Part shown: positions 1 to 11,357 of the stretch, piece after piece
Position numbering within the stretch: the stretch's first letter is position 1
Layout: every line of letters starts with the position of its first letter
Source of the DNA: Gammaproteobacteria bacterium
Lineage (GTDB): Bacteria > Pseudomonadota > Gammaproteobacteria > Eutrophobiales > Eutrophobiaceae
Direction: 5' to 3'
DNA: 64,000 nt
NCBI GenBank assembly: GCA_003250975.1
Contig: QKIY01000026.1
Span: 1 to 64,000, forward strand
Translations under genes and position numbers: made by a program
The notes under the pieces: generated by a model
Told to the model about the DNA's origin: nothing
What the model saw: only the letters and a program-made list of their open reading frames with translations
Databases searched by the model: none

Positions 1-17
1 CAGGGTGCACTGCTCCT

Positions 18-93
18 GCGCATCCATGCGCCCGCAGTATTAGTACATCCCTGTACGTTACAGGATTGAACCTACTTCTCCGGTTCAAATCCC
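18..93. repeat. Hairpin chain containing tRNA T-arm fragments
   Basis: Three hairpins follow one another: GCGCAT-CC-ATGCGC (18-31), GTACA-TCCC-TGTAC (43-56), and a longer one in which ggattgaacc (63-72) faces ggttcaaatcc (82-92). The last is a tRNA T-arm sequence present in both orientations. The right part, reading ggttcaaatcccgg then ccatcca, looks like the 3' end of a plus-strand tRNA, but no D-arm or anticodon arm is visible, so I do not call a functional tRNA. The GTACATCCCTGTAC unit recurs exactly at 286-299. Confidence 0.6.
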
Positions 94-110
94 GGCCATC
101 CACTATCAAA

Positions 111-148
111 AATAAAAAAGGCCACTATTTGAAGTGGCCTTTTTTATT
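111..148. terminator. Bidirectional rho-independent terminator
   Basis: A near-perfect inverted repeat (ggccact / agtggcc, loop atttga) is flanked by an A-run on the left and a T-run on the right, so it can end transcripts from either side. It separates the tRNA-like remnant at the window start from tRNA-Pro. Confidence 0.75.
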
Positions 149-153
149 TTGAA

Positions 154-230
154 TGGTCGGGGTGACAGGATTTGAACCTACGACCCCCACGTCCCGAACG
201 TGGTGCTCTACCAGGCTGAGCTACACCCCG
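154..230 (-). tRNA. tRNA-Pro (anticodon CGG)
   Basis: On the minus strand the sequence folds as a standard 77-nt tRNA with encoded CCA: acceptor CGGGGTG, D-arm AGCTCAGCCTGGTAGAGC, anticodon stem CCACG/CGTGG with loop TTCGGGA (anticodon CGG), and T-loop GGTTCAAATCC. All arms pair, so it looks functional, unlike the related broken copy beside it at 269-411. Confidence 0.95.
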
Positions 231-268
231 ACGAAGGTGTGATTAATTTTACTAACATCTTTTAATGA

Positions 269-411
269 GTGACAGGATTTACTCCGTACATCCCTGTACT
301 CCGCCCTTCGGGCTATCATGCTTCGCATGATATTCAATTTCGCTCCCGGCGAAATTGTGAACTCTACGACCCTTGCCTGCGGCAATGCTCCACCAGGCTG
401 AGCTACTATCG
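269..411 (-). pseudogene. tRNA-Pro-like pseudogene split by hairpins
   Basis: The flanks match the intact tRNA-Pro next door: gtgacaggattt (269-280) and then tgaactctacgaccc and ccaggctgagctac. The T-loop is interrupted by about 76 bp made of hairpins, and the anticodon stem-loop is replaced by TTGCC-TGC-GGCAA, a 3-nt loop that cannot hold a normal anticodon loop. The acceptor 5' strand is degenerate as well. It therefore cannot be a working tRNA. I infer a decayed duplicate of tRNA-Pro. Confidence 0.7.
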
Positions 412-463
412 AAAATGTGTTCCCGACATTTTCTACCTCCTGCGTCCCTGCAGTCGCCCCGAC
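286..463. repeat. Chain of eight short perfect hairpins
   Basis: Successive stem-loops are visible: GTACA-TCCC-TGTAC (286-299), GCCC-TTC-GGGC (303-313), TATCATGC-TTC-GCATGATA (314-332), CAATTTCGC-TCCCG-GCGAAATTG (335-357), TTGCC-TGC-GGCAA (373-385), GAAAATGT-GTTCCCG-ACATTTTC (411-433), CTGC-GTCCCT-GCAG (440-453) and GTCG-CCC-CGAC (453-463). Arms are perfect, 4-9 bp long, and the loops are rich in C and T, often TCCC or TTC. Stem sequences differ from one another, so this is not a simple tandem repeat; the shared property is the fold and the loop. No promoter or ORF is supported here. Confidence 0.75.
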
Positions 464-484
464 TTTAATAAACTGAATCTTGTA

Positions 485-856
485 TTATCCCTGTATCTCT
501 TTCACCAGTAACCGGAACTTGTTGGGGTCCGGTATCCCGGACACTTCAAATTCCGGTTCATCGCCCGCCGTATAGACCTTGATGTTGCCTACACCAAATA
601 TCCGGTTAAAGAAGGACTGGTAAACATTCACGCTGCGAATCCTGGCAATATCCACCTCGGTGGTGTCCTTGCTCAACAGTCCCTTCGTTAACACGATGTC
701 GTTACCAATTACTTCCAGCTTGGTGGACAGGCACACGAGATACCACCATAAAAGGATGATTATCCCGATAGCGACCGGCACAAGTAATACCGCCAGCACA
801 AACCCCAGGGGATTACTCTTGAACATCTTCGGATGCTCAGAAAATTTTGTTTCCAT
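485..856 (-). CDS. PH-domain (bPH2, YdbT-type) membrane protein
   Basis: A 123-residue protein. Residues ~16-45 form a strongly hydrophobic segment (one long or two short membrane spans), followed by a soluble part with the bPH2 pattern: STKLEVIGNDIVLTKGLLSK, then ARIRSVNVYQSFFNRIFGVG and IKVYTAGD. This matches the small bacterial PH proteins of the YdbT/YdbS class, whose role is poorly defined but membrane-associated. The C-terminus lies in the cytoplasm if the N-terminus is a simple anchor. It sits 6 bp downstream of ispB on the same strand and is probably cotranscribed. Nothing suggests its ligand. Confidence 0.8.
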   Translation of the reverse strand: METKFSEHPKMFKSNPLGFVLAVLLVPVAIGIIILLWWYLVCLSTKLEVIGNDIVLTKGLLSKDTTEVDIARIRSVNVYQSFFNRIFGVGNIKVYTAGDEPEFEVSGIPDPNKFRLLVKEIQG

Positions 857-862
857 TTAAAT

Positions 863-1867
863 CTAGTAATCCCTTTCTACTGCGAAGCGGGCGAGGTTAC
901 GCATTGCCTCAAGATATATAGACGGTTGCATTCCTTCGATTGCGGCAATGGCGCGATCCGCCTCCTCATGCGCGAGGCGTGAAGTGTATTCAATTGCCCC
1001 CGTGGATTCAATGGCCTGCAGGATGGCCTCTATATTGCCCAGGCCGCCATTGGAGATGGCGTCTTCGATTATCTTCGACTGCTCTTCATCACCATGCCAC
1101 ATGGCATAGAGCAGGGGCAGGGTCGGTTTGCCTTCCGCCAGGTCATCACCGACGTTTTTCCCCAGTGTTTCGCTGCTGGCATTGTAGTCGAGCGCATCGT
1201 CGATGAGTTGAAAGGCCGTGCCCAGGTGCCTGCCGTAACTTGCCATGGCTTCTTCTTCAGCAGCAGGCCGCTCGCAGATCACGGCAGCCAGGCGCCCGGC
1301 TGCTTCAAACAACTTCGCGGTCTTGTGACGTATCACCTCGAGGTAGCTGGCCTTGGTGGTCTCCGGGTCGTGCCGGTTCAGGAGTTGCTGGACTTCACCC
1401 TCGGCGATAATGTTGGTGGTGTCCGAGAGGATCTTCAGTACCTGCATGGAATCGGTCTTCACCATCATCTGGAAGGCGCGCGAATAGACGAAATCACCGA
1501 CCAGCACACTGGCCTCGTTGCCCCAGCGCTGGTTGGCCGTGGCCTGGCCCCTGCGCAGCATGGAGGAATCCACGACATCATCATGCAGCAGGGTGGCGGT
1601 ATGGATGAACTCGATGACAGCGGCGAGATTGATGTGCTGGTCCCCCGTATAGCCAAAATGCCTCGCCACCAGCAGCAGGAGAACCGGCCGCAGCCGCTTC
1701 CCGCCGCTATTCACTATATAATGTCCCAGCTGGTTGATCAGCGCGACCTCCGAGTACAGGGACTGCTGGATCAGCTGGTTGACAGCATTCATGTCCCCGG
1801 ACACCAGTGCCTTTATGCCGTCAATATCGACGGGAGGTGTATCGGGATGCAGGGTCTGTGTTTGCAT
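863..1867 (-). CDS. ispB: Octaprenyl-type polyprenyl diphosphate synthase
   Basis: A trans-polyprenyl synthase of 334 residues, the usual IspB length. It elongates farnesyl diphosphate with isopentenyl diphosphate to give the side chain of ubiquinone. Both aspartate-rich Mg-binding motifs are intact: the first in LLHDDVVDSS and the second in QLIDDALDY; the GGKRLRP substrate-binding element is also present. It is divergent from rplU-rpmA, the arrangement found in E. coli and many gammaproteobacteria. Chain length cannot be read from the sequence, so octaprenyl is by family analogy. Confidence 0.95.
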   Translation of the reverse strand: MQTQTLHPDTPPVDIDGIKALVSGDMNAVNQLIQQSLYSEVALINQLGHYIVNSGGKRLRPVLLLLVARHFGYTGDQHINLAAVIEFIHTATLLHDDVVDSSMLRRGQATANQRWGNEASVLVGDFVYSRAFQMMVKTDSMQVLKILSDTTNIIAEGEVQQLLNRHDPETTKASYLEVIRHKTAKLFEAAGRLAAVICERPAAEEEAMASYGRHLGTAFQLIDDALDYNASSETLGKNVGDDLAEGKPTLPLLYAMWHGDEEQSKIIEDAISNGGLGNIEAILQAIESTGAIEYTSRLAHEEADRAIAAIEGMQPSIYLEAMRNLARFAVERDY

Positions 1868-1963
1868 GGCGTTTCGAACTATAGCCTAAACGGGCCGGAA
1901 GCAGCATTTTGCCAACTCTACGGTGATATTGCCATGTTAAAGCCCTGAATTCGTCATTCAGGC

Positions 1964-1992
1964 TTGTATCCGGGGCCCGAATTCCTTAGAAT
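1964..1992 (+). promoter_or_regulatory. Sigma-70-like promoter for rplU-rpmA
   Basis: TTGTAT (1964-1969), a 17-bp spacer and TAGAAT (1987-1992) lie about 65 bp before the rplU start. A small hairpin GGCCC-GGAA-GGGCC (2019-2032) sits in the leader just before the ribosome-binding region AAGAGGA; it may be a leader element, but this is inference. Confidence 0.5.
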
Positions 1993-2056
1993 CTGCGCCC
2001 TTATCAATCGGCACGCCCGGCCCGGAAGGGCCTGGATTTCAAGAGGATTTCGTAAA

Positions 2057-2371
2057 ATGTATGCGGTAATCAAGACCGGCGGCAAGCAATACAAGGTTCA
2101 GTCCGGTGACAAGGTCAAGGTGGAAAAGCTGGACGCGGAGGAAGGCAAGACCATCAAGATTTCAGATGTATTGATGCTGATCGATGGAGATAACGTTACC
2201 GTGGGTACGCCGTTCGTCAAGGGCAGTACGGTCTCCGCCAAGGTAATCGCCCATGGCCGCGGCCCGAAGGTGAATATCGTGAAATTCCGCAGAAGGAAAC
2301 ACAGCCGCAAGCAGATGGGGCACAGGCAGGCCTATACAGAATTGTCGATTACGAGTATCAAGAGCAAATAA
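2057..2371 (+). CDS. rplU: 50S ribosomal protein L21
   Basis: A 104-residue protein matching L21 from its first residue ([14 protein letters not shown]) to the basic C-terminal signature [17 protein letters not shown]21 binds 23S rRNA with L20 in the large subunit. The ORF track extends 31 codons upstream, but the ATG at 2057 gives the family N-terminus and is preceded by AAGAGGA. It is followed 21 bp later by rpmA, the normal two-gene operon, and is divergent from ispB. Confidence 0.97.
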   Translation: MYAVIKTGGKQYKVQSGDKVKVEKLDAEEGKTIKISDVLMLIDGDNVTVGTPFVKGSTVSAKVIAHGRGPKVNIVKFRRRKHSRKQMGHRQAYTELSITSIKSK

Positions 2372-2392
2372 GCAGAACGGGAAGACAAAGCA

Positions 2393-2650
2393 ATGGCACA
2401 TAAAAAAGCAGGCGGCAGTACCAAGAACGGCCGCGATTCACAATCCAAGCGACTGGGCGTAAAACGCTTCGGTGGTGAGCAAGTGACCGCCGGTAGTATT
2501 ATCGTGCGCCAGCGCGGGACCAAGTTTCATGCGGGCACCAATGTCGGCTGCGGTCATGACCATACCCTGTTCGCCAAGGCCGAAGGCAAGGTGGTGTTTG
2601 AAAAGAAGGGCCCGAGGAACCGCACCTTAGTGAGCATAGTGGCGGGCTAG
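2393..2650 (+). CDS. rpmA: 50S ribosomal protein L27
   Basis: An 85-residue L27, full length. The N-terminus [16 protein letters not shown] is the flexible arm reaching the peptidyl-transferase centre, and the [10 protein letters not shown] motif is the family signature. It is second gene of rplU-rpmA and is followed at once by a strong terminator. Confidence 0.98.
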   Translation: MAHKKAGGSTKNGRDSQSKRLGVKRFGGEQVTAGSIIVRQRGTKFHAGTNVGCGHDHTLFAKAEGKVVFEKKGPRNRTLVSIVAG

Positions 2651-2672
2651 GCTCTTTTGCCAATGGAACACG

Positions 2673-2700
2673 AAAAACCCCGCCTCAGGCGGGGTTTTTT
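2673..2700 (+). terminator. Rho-independent terminator of rplU-rpmA
   Basis: CCCCGCC-TCA-GGCGGGG followed by TTTTTT, starting 22 bp after the rpmA stop. It separates the ribosomal protein operon from obgE. Confidence 0.93.
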
Positions 2701-2746
2701 ATTACAGCAATAATTATTCACCAGCAGAAAGTGGTGATGAAAGTAA

Positions 2747-4928
<2,182 letters not shown>

Positions 4929-4944
4929 CCGGACTTGCAGGCAG

Positions 4945-4976
4945 AAAAAAACCGGCCTGATCAGCCGGTTTTTTTT
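4945..4976. terminator. Bidirectional terminator between proB and rpsT
   Basis: AAAAAAACCGGC-CTGATCA-GCCGGTTTTTTTT: A-run, short GC stem and T-run. It ends proB on the plus strand and rpsT on the minus strand, the two genes being convergent. Confidence 0.9.
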
Positions 4977-4998
4977 GAATCGATGGGTCGCCCGCTGA

Positions 4999-5259
4999 TC
5001 AGAGCGAACGTACCAGGTTATTCAACTGTGACTTATGACGCGCGGCCTTGTTCTTGTGGATCAAACCCATCTGGGCCGAGCGATCAAGGGCCGGGACCGC
5101 AGCCTTCAGTGCAGCCATAGCAGCGTCCTTGTCTTTGGCCTGGACAGCCGCGATGACCTTTTTCATGGTGGTGCGCAGCATGGAACGTTTGCTGGCATTA
5201 TGCTCACGCCTGACTTCACTCTGGCGTGCACGCTTTTTTGCTGAGGCGATATTGGCCAA
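4999..5259 (-). CDS. rpsT: 30S ribosomal protein S20, TTG start
   Basis: An 86-residue S20 ([12 protein letters not shown] at the N-terminus, [16 protein letters not shown] near the end), which binds 16S rRNA in the body of the small subunit. The ORF track begins far upstream, but the family N-terminus starts at a TTG (5259-5257) with CAGGAG at good spacing. E. coli rpsT also starts with UUG, where the weak start is part of autogenous control; I infer the same here. It is divergent from murJ, as in many gammaproteobacteria. Confidence 0.95.
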   Translation of the reverse strand: MANIASAKKRARQSEVRREHNASKRSMLRTTMKKVIAAVQAKDKDAAMAALKAAVPALDRSAQMGLIHKNKAARHKSQLNNLVRSL

Positions 5260-5433
5260 TGTCTTGCTCCTGTAATCCTGTGTATATCTTGAAGGCGCGT
5301 AACTATGCTGATATTGAAGGGATTTGTCAATCCCGGGCCGCGAATGTGATATTCTCGCTGCTTTCAACAAGGGCGCTTGCCGATTAGGCGGGATATTCCC
5401 CTTTAAAAACAACATCGATACAGGAAATCCGGC

Positions 5434-6975
5434 TTGTCCAGACGACTCCTTAAGTCAACGCTTGTATTCAGCATCATGACCACTATCTCCCGGGTCTTCG
5501 GCCTGATCCGGGACGTGGTTATTGCGACTGTTTTTGGCGCCAGCGCCGGGACGGACGCCTTTTTCGTGGCCTTCAAGATCCCCAATTACCTGCGCCGCCT
5601 GTTTGCGGAAGGTGGATTTTCACAGGCCTTTGTTCCGATCCTGAGTGAATACAAGAGCCAGCGTTCGGAGGCCGAAACCAGGGACTTGATCAACCACGTC
5701 GCCGGGACCCTCGGCCTGGTTGTGTTTACTGTCTCTGTCATTGGTGTGATCGCCGCGCCGGTACTGATCATGATCTTCGCCCCCGGCTTCATCGGTGATG
5801 AGTCCAAGTACGACCTGGCGGTCGACATGTTGCGTTTCACCTTTCCATACCTGTTCTTTATCTCGCTGACGGCGCTGGCTGGAGGGATCCTTAACACCTG
5901 GGGCAGGTTTGCTGTCCCGGCCTTTACCCCGGTGCTGTTGAACATCTCGCTGATCCTCTGCGCGATTTACCTTTCCCGCTACACGCAGACACCCATCATG
6001 GCGCTGGCATGGGGAGTATTTATTGCGGGCGCTGTACAGTTGCTGTTCCAGTTGCCTTTCCTGATCAAAATCAGGCAACTCCCCATCCCCCGCCCCAACC
6101 GCCGGCATGAAGGGGTGAGGCGTATCGTGACCCTGATGATCCCGACGCTGTTTGCCGTCTCGGTTTCGCAGATCAACCTGATGATAGATTTGTTGATTGC
6201 TTCGTTCCTGCAGACCGGCAGCATTACCTGGTTGTATTACTCCGATCGCCTGATGGAATTCCCCCTGGGTGTCTTCGGCGTGGCACTGGCCACTGTGATC
6301 CTGCCGGACCTGTCACGGGAGTTTGCCAGTGGTGCAGCCGGGCAATTCAGCCGCATGCTCGACTGGGCCCTGCGCTGGACATTATTGATCAGCCTGCCGG
6401 CAGCCCTGGGTTTGGTCTTCCTGGCGGGCCCCTCACTGACTGCTATTTTTCAATACGGCGAGTTCACCCCTCACGATGTCACCATGGCCTCGCGCAGCCT
6501 GGTCGCTTATGCCGTCGGCCTGACCGGGTTTATCCTCATCAAGGTTTTTTCAAGTGGTTACTTTTCCCGCCAGGACACACGTACGCCCGTCAAGATCGCC
6601 GTCGTCGCCATGGTATCCAATATCATCCTGAACCTGCTGCTGGTCTTTCCTCTGGCCCATGCCGGCCTGGCCCTGGCCACCTCACTGGCGGCCTTTATCA
6701 ATGCCGGCCTGTTGTTTTATTTTCTGCGTAAGAAGGGCGTCTATATCGCGCAACGTGGCTGGGGTTATTTTTCCTTCAGGGTCCTGTCTGCCTGTGTGTT
6801 GATGAGCCTGCTCCTGTTCATCCTGGTCCCCGGGGTTGAGACGTGGTTGCAATGGGATATCACGCACAGGGTATCGCAACTTGCTTTCTGGATTGTATTG
6901 GCGATTATTGTCTATTTCGCTGTGCTCTGGGTCTCGGGACTGCGTTTAAGGCACATGACACTGGATAATGAATAA
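5434..6975 (+). CDS. murJ: Lipid II flippase MurJ
   Basis: A 513-residue polytopic membrane protein of the MOP superfamily, predicted with about 14 membrane spans. It moves lipid II across the inner membrane for peptidoglycan synthesis. Signature segments include [19 protein letters not shown] at the N-terminus and [18 protein letters not shown], which lines the cavity and carries essential arginines. The TTG at 5434 gives the expected family N-terminus and has CAGGAA upstream; the next ATG would remove 14 residues of the first helix. It opens the row murJ-ribF-ileS-lspA. Confidence 0.95.
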   Translation: MSRRLLKSTLVFSIMTTISRVFGLIRDVVIATVFGASAGTDAFFVAFKIPNYLRRLFAEGGFSQAFVPILSEYKSQRSEAETRDLINHVAGTLGLVVFTVSVIGVIAAPVLIMIFAPGFIGDESKYDLAVDMLRFTFPYLFFISLTALAGGILNTWGRFAVPAFTPVLLNISLILCAIYLSRYTQTPIMALAWGVFIAGAVQLLFQLPFLIKIRQLPIPRPNRRHEGVRRIVTLMIPTLFAVSVSQINLMIDLLIASFLQTGSITWLYYSDRLMEFPLGVFGVALATVILPDLSREFASGAAGQFSRMLDWALRWTLLISLPAALGLVFLAGPSLTAIFQYGEFTPHDVTMASRSLVAYAVGLTGFILIKVFSSGYFSRQDTRTPVKIAVVAMVSNIILNLLLVFPLAHAGLALATSLAAFINAGLLFYFLRKKGVYIAQRGWGYFSFRVLSACVLMSLLLFILVPGVETWLQWDITHRVSQLAFWIVLAIIVYFAVLWVSGLRLRHMTLDNE

Positions 6976-7002
6976 CTATAGAATGACGCCCGTTTTGCAA
7001 AC

Positions 7003-7950
7003 ATGGAATTGATCCGGCACCTACACAATATAAAACCACGACACCGGGGCTGCGTGGTGACGATAGGTAATTTCGACGGGGTGCACCTGGGACATCAGCG
7101 AATCATCACCCAGCTACTCAAGGTAGCAACTGAAACCGGATTACCAGCCGTTGTTGTGACATTCGAGCCGCATCCCCAGGAATTTTTTTTACCCGAGGAT
7201 GCGCCGGCCCGATTGATGCGTCTACGAGAGAAAACCGAATACATGGATAAACTCGGTGTCGATCGCATATTGTGCCTGTATTTCGATCAGCGACTGGCAT
7301 CGTTATCAGCCAAAGATTTTGTTGAAGAGATATTGATTGAAAAACTGGATGTCCGGCATCTTATTATCGGTGAGGATTTCCGTTTTGGTCGTGATCGCCG
7401 TGGCGATGTTGCCATGCTGAAGGAATATGGCCGCAAACACTTATTCGAGATAGAAATTGCCGCTACCTGTGAGCACGGTCAGCGCCGTATCAGCAGTTCC
7501 TGGGTGCGCGAAGTGCTCGCAGCAGGTGATATGGAAACCGCCAGTGAATTACTGGGTCGTCCCTATAGCATGAGTGGTCGGGTGGTGCACGGTGATAAAC
7601 GCGGGCGGGATCTGGGTTATCCAACGCTTAATATAAATTTGCATCGCCGTGTCAGCCCGGTAACAGGGATCTTTGTCAGCGTGGTTTATGGTTTGCAGGA
7701 AGAGGGACTGCCTTCGGTCACGTCCATCGGCACGCGGCCGGTTTTTTCCGGAGAAAATCTCCTGCTGGAGACGCACATCCTGGACTATGACAGGAATATT
7801 TATGGTAGCTATGTCACGGTTGCGCTTCTGCAGAAGTTGAGACCCGAGGAGATGTTCGAGAGCATCGAAGCCCTGCGCAGGCAGATGGAAAATGATATCG
7901 TAGATGCGAAAAACTATTTCAAGAAAAAAAATAAACCCGTATTTAATTAA
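7003..7950 (+). CDS. ribF: Bifunctional riboflavin kinase / FAD synthetase
   Basis: Converts riboflavin to FMN and FMN to FAD. The N-terminal nucleotidyltransferase domain carries [12 protein letters not shown] and [14 protein letters not shown]; the C-terminal flavokinase domain (~residues 185-305) carries [12 protein letters not shown], with PTLN in place of the usual PTAN. Length 315 is normal. It lies 27 bp after murJ and 4 bp before ileS, the conserved order in this class. Confidence 0.97.
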   Translation: MELIRHLHNIKPRHRGCVVTIGNFDGVHLGHQRIITQLLKVATETGLPAVVVTFEPHPQEFFLPEDAPARLMRLREKTEYMDKLGVDRILCLYFDQRLASLSAKDFVEEILIEKLDVRHLIIGEDFRFGRDRRGDVAMLKEYGRKHLFEIEIAATCEHGQRRISSSWVREVLAAGDMETASELLGRPYSMSGRVVHGDKRGRDLGYPTLNINLHRRVSPVTGIFVSVVYGLQEEGLPSVTSIGTRPVFSGENLLLETHILDYDRNIYGSYVTVALLQKLRPEEMFESIEALRRQMENDIVDAKNYFKKKNKPVFN

Positions 7951-7954
7951 CAGT

Positions 7955-10777
7955 ATGACTGATTACAAAACCACCCTGAACCTGCCAAAAACGGATTTCC
8001 CTATGCGCGGAAACCTGGCGCAACGTGAGCCGGAGATGCTGAAGCAATGGCAGGCCGCGGGTCTTTATGAAAAATTGCGCGAAAAGAGGCAGGGTGCAAA
8101 GCGATTCATCCTGCACGACGGCCCGCCTTATGCAAATGGCGACATTCATATTGGTCATGCCGTTAATAAGATATTAAAGGACATAATCATCAAATCGCGC
8201 AGCCTGGATGGACTCGATGCACCTTTCGTGCCGGGGTGGGACTGTCACGGTCTGCCGATCGAGTTGATGGTGGAAAAGAAGATCGGCAAGCCCGGGCAGA
8301 AGGTGGATGCCCGGGCATTCCGTAATGCCTGCCGCGATTACGCGAGCAAACAGGTCGGCAGGCAGCGGGAAGATTTCAAGCGGCTCGGTGTGATGGGTGA
8401 CTGGGAAAGGCCTTACCTGACGATGGATTATGTCACTGAGGCCAATATCATCCGGGCGCTGGGCAGGATGATCGAGGCGGGCCATCTCATCAAGGGATTC
8501 AAGCCGGTTTATTGGTGCCTGGACTGTGCCTCGGCACTGGCCGAGGCGGAGGTTGAATATGATGACAAGACCTCACCCGCCATTGATGTGATCTTTCCTG
8601 TCGCGGAGGAAGAATCATTCTGGTCTGCCATTAACCAGGATAAAACAGGTGAGGGTGAGATCGCGGTGGCGATCTGGACGACTACCCCCTGGACCCTGCC
8701 CGCCAACCAAGCGGTGGCCGTGCACCCCGAATTTGAATATAAACTGGTACAGTGTGATGCCGGTGGCAGGCTGCTGCGCCTGATCGTTGCCAGTGAACTC
8801 CTTGAATCGCTTATGCAACGCGCAGGGATCGAAGATTACAAGGTGTTAACAGTTTTTCGAGGCGAGTTAGTGGAAGGCCTGGCATTACAACATCCGTTCT
8901 ATGATCGGCAGGTCCCCGTGATCCTGGGCAAGCATGTGACACTGGAGACGGGTACCGGCGCCGTCCATACTGCGCCGGGACATGGTATCGATGACTACAT
9001 GGTGGGCCTGCGTTATAACTTGCCGGTCGATAACCCGGTGGGTGGCAATGGTTGTTTTTTGCCTGATACTGAATTGTTTGCCGGCGAACATGTCTTCAAG
9101 GCCAATGATCACGTGATCGAGGTGTTAAAGGAGAAGAATCACCTGCTTGATCACTATTCACTTCAGCATAGTTATCCGCATTGCTGGCGGCACAAGACAC
9201 CGATTATTTTCCGGGCCACGCCGCAATGGTTTATCAGCATGGATAATAATCACTTGCGAGAAAATGCCCTGCGCGAGATCGGCAAGGTCAACTGGATACC
9301 TGATTGGGGCCAGCAACGGATCAAGGGAATGGTCGCAGACCGGCCGGACTGGTGTATCTCGCGCCAGCGCACCTGGGGCGTGCCGATCACGGTGTTCATA
9401 GATAAAAGTGCCGGAGAACTGCACCCGGACACAATCAATCTTATCGAGCTCATTGCCCTGAAGGTTGAACAGGACGGGATCGACGCCTGGTTTGATCTCG
9501 AACCGGCTGAACTACTGGGCAAGAACGCGGACAATTACGACAAGGTCAGCGACACGCTGGATGTCTGGTTTGATTCGGGTGTCACCCATAGCACAGTGTT
9601 GATGGCGGATGAGCGCTTGCAATTTCCCGCGGACATCTACCTGGAAGGTTCGGACCAGCATCGCGGATGGTTCCAGTCATCGCTGTTGACCTCGGTCGGG
9701 ATGAATGACCGCGCGCCTTATGGCACGGTCTTGACTCATGGTTTCACGGTCGATGCAAAGGGCATGAAGATGTCAAAGTCGAAAGGGAATGTCGTTGCCC
9801 CGCAGCAGGTGATGAAGACCCTGGGTGCCGATATCCTCAGGTTGTGGGTAGCGGCAACAGATTATCGTCATGAGATGAGTGTCTCTGACGAGATCCTTAA
9901 GCGCATGTCTGACGCCTATCGACGTTTGCGAAACACGGCGCGTTATCTGCTCTCCAACCTGGATGACTTTGATCCCGCAAAGGACTGCGTCACCTTTACC
10001 GATATGCTGGCGCTGGACCAGTGGGCGGTTCACGAGGCGGCGCAATTACAGAAAGAGATCATCGCCGCCTATGACAATTTCCAGTTTCATCTGATCTATC
10101 AGAAGTTACATAATTTTTGTGTGGTGGAGATGAGCGGCTTTTACCTGGATATCACCAAGGACCGACAATACACCACGCAGGCCAACAGCCTGCCCAGGCG
10201 TTCGGCGCAGACGGCGGTGTTTCATATCATCGAGGCATTGTCCCGCTGGTTTGCGCCCGTGCTGACGTTTACCGCGAATGAGATTTGGCATTATATCCCG
10301 GGCCAGCGCAGCGAATCGGTCCTGCTCGAGGAATGGTACCGCAGTTTCGACGCACTTGAAGGCCTCGGGGAGTTTGATGCTCTAAAATGGGATTCCGTCA
10401 TTGCCGTACGGGATGAAGTCAGCAAGGTGCTGGAGAAACTGCGTGTTGCCGGTGATATCGGCTCTTCACTGGATGCCGAGGTTGATGTTTATTGTCAGAA
10501 GAATTATGCCGAGGCCCTAGGCTGGCTTGAAGATGAACTCCGGTTTGTCTTCATTACCTCCGAGGCACGGGTACACGAGGTAAACGCCCCGCCGGAATCA
10601 GCGAAGGCCTCGGCGCTGGAAGGCGTATGGATTGAGGCTAGGCCATCCAGTCATGCCAAGTGTGTTCGTTGCTGGCATCACCGGGAGGATGTTGGCCAGG
10701 ACAAGGCGCATCCGGAGATCTGTGGCCGCTGTGTTGAAAACGTGGAAGGCCCGGGTGAAGAAAGGCGCTTCGCCTAG
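7955..10777 (+). CDS. ileS: Isoleucyl-tRNA synthetase
   Basis: A class I synthetase of 940 residues that charges tRNA-Ile. It has the HIGH motif ([11 protein letters not shown]), the KMSKS loop ([11 protein letters not shown]), an editing domain between them and a C-terminal zinc finger with two CxxC pairs (CVRCWHH ... CGRCVEN). The track start at 7904 overlaps ribF; the ATG at 7955 ([21 protein letters not shown]) is the family start. Confidence 0.97.
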   Translation: MTDYKTTLNLPKTDFPMRGNLAQREPEMLKQWQAAGLYEKLREKRQGAKRFILHDGPPYANGDIHIGHAVNKILKDIIIKSRSLDGLDAPFVPGWDCHGLPIELMVEKKIGKPGQKVDARAFRNACRDYASKQVGRQREDFKRLGVMGDWERPYLTMDYVTEANIIRALGRMIEAGHLIKGFKPVYWCLDCASALAEAEVEYDDKTSPAIDVIFPVAEEESFWSAINQDKTGEGEIAVAIWTTTPWTLPANQAVAVHPEFEYKLVQCDAGGRLLRLIVASELLESLMQRAGIEDYKVLTVFRGELVEGLALQHPFYDRQVPVILGKHVTLETGTGAVHTAPGHGIDDYMVGLRYNLPVDNPVGGNGCFLPDTELFAGEHVFKANDHVIEVLKEKNHLLDHYSLQHSYPHCWRHKTPIIFRATPQWFISMDNNHLRENALREIGKVNWIPDWGQQRIKGMVADRPDWCISRQRTWGVPITVFIDKSAGELHPDTINLIELIALKVEQDGIDAWFDLEPAELLGKNADNYDKVSDTLDVWFDSGVTHSTVLMADERLQFPADIYLEGSDQHRGWFQSSLLTSVGMNDRAPYGTVLTHGFTVDAKGMKMSKSKGNVVAPQQVMKTLGADILRLWVAATDYRHEMSVSDEILKRMSDAYRRLRNTARYLLSNLDDFDPAKDCVTFTDMLALDQWAVHEAAQLQKEIIAAYDNFQFHLIYQKLHNFCVVEMSGFYLDITKDRQYTTQANSLPRRSAQTAVFHIIEALSRWFAPVLTFTANEIWHYIPGQRSESVLLEEWYRSFDALEGLGEFDALKWDSVIAVRDEVSKVLEKLRVAGDIGSSLDAEVDVYCQKNYAEALGWLEDELRFVFITSEARVHEVNAPPESAKASALEGVWIEARPSSHAKCVRCWHHREDVGQDKAHPEICGRCVENVEGPGEERRFA

Positions 10778-10786
10778 GGGAGGCCG

Positions 10787-11272
10787 GTGACCTCGGGACT
10801 GAAATGGTTGTGGCTGTCCGTACTGGTCATCGTGCTGGACCAGTTCACCAAATCACTGGCCAGCCAATACCTGCAACTGCATGTCCCCGTTCCCCTGATG
10901 CCCGGCCTGAACCTGACACTGGTTCATAATACGGGCGCGGCCTTCAGTTTCCTCAGCCAGGCCGGTGGCTGGCAGCGCTGGTTTTTTGTCGTTCTGGCGC
11001 TGACAGTTAGTGTTGTCCTGATCTTCTGGATGGCACGGTTGCCACAACATTATAAGGGGTGGGTTCCTGCCTCCTTGGCACTTATCATCGGCGGGGCGCT
11101 GGGGAATGTCTGGGACCGGGCTCTTCTTGGTTATGTTATTGATTTTATAGATGTTTATTATCAAGTCTGGCATTGGCCTGCGTTCAATATTGCCGACAGC
11201 GCCATTACCCTGGGTGCAATCATGTTGATCATTGACACAATTTGGTTAAATACAAAGAAGGATTCCGCTTGA
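10787..11272 (+). CDS. lspA: Lipoprotein signal peptidase (SPase II)
   Basis: A 161-residue inner-membrane aspartyl protease that cleaves prolipoprotein signal peptides. Four membrane spans and both catalytic-Asp motifs are visible: GALGNVWDR and VIDFIDVY. It starts with GTG behind GGGGAGG, 9 bp after ileS; ileS-lspA is a conserved pair. A likely substrate in this window is the lipoprotein at 13494-14201. Confidence 0.96.
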   Translation: MTSGLKWLWLSVLVIVLDQFTKSLASQYLQLHVPVPLMPGLNLTLVHNTGAAFSFLSQAGGWQRWFFVVLALTVSVVLIFWMARLPQHYKGWVPASLALIIGGALGNVWDRALLGYVIDFIDVYYQVWHWPAFNIADSAITLGAIMLIIDTIWLNTKKDSA

Positions 11273-11357
11273 GAGCCCGGGGCGGGAGTTGACAGTTGTT
11301 GCAAAGCAACGTAGTTTCCGGGTTCACACACAGAACGGGTAATCCGGAAGGTTAAAA

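Noticed and set aside
286-463. CRISPR array
   Set aside because: Stems differ in sequence and there is no repeat-spacer periodicity; no cas genes are nearby.
269-511. 80-codon plus-strand ORF
   Set aside because: Runs through the tRNA-like pseudogene and hairpin chain; no protein features.
1094-1948. 284-codon plus-strand ORF
   Set aside because: Antisense shadow of ispB, whose reading frame has full family motifs.
2019-2032. L21 leader-type riboregulator
   Set aside because: Only a 5-bp hairpin is visible; too little to call a regulatory RNA.
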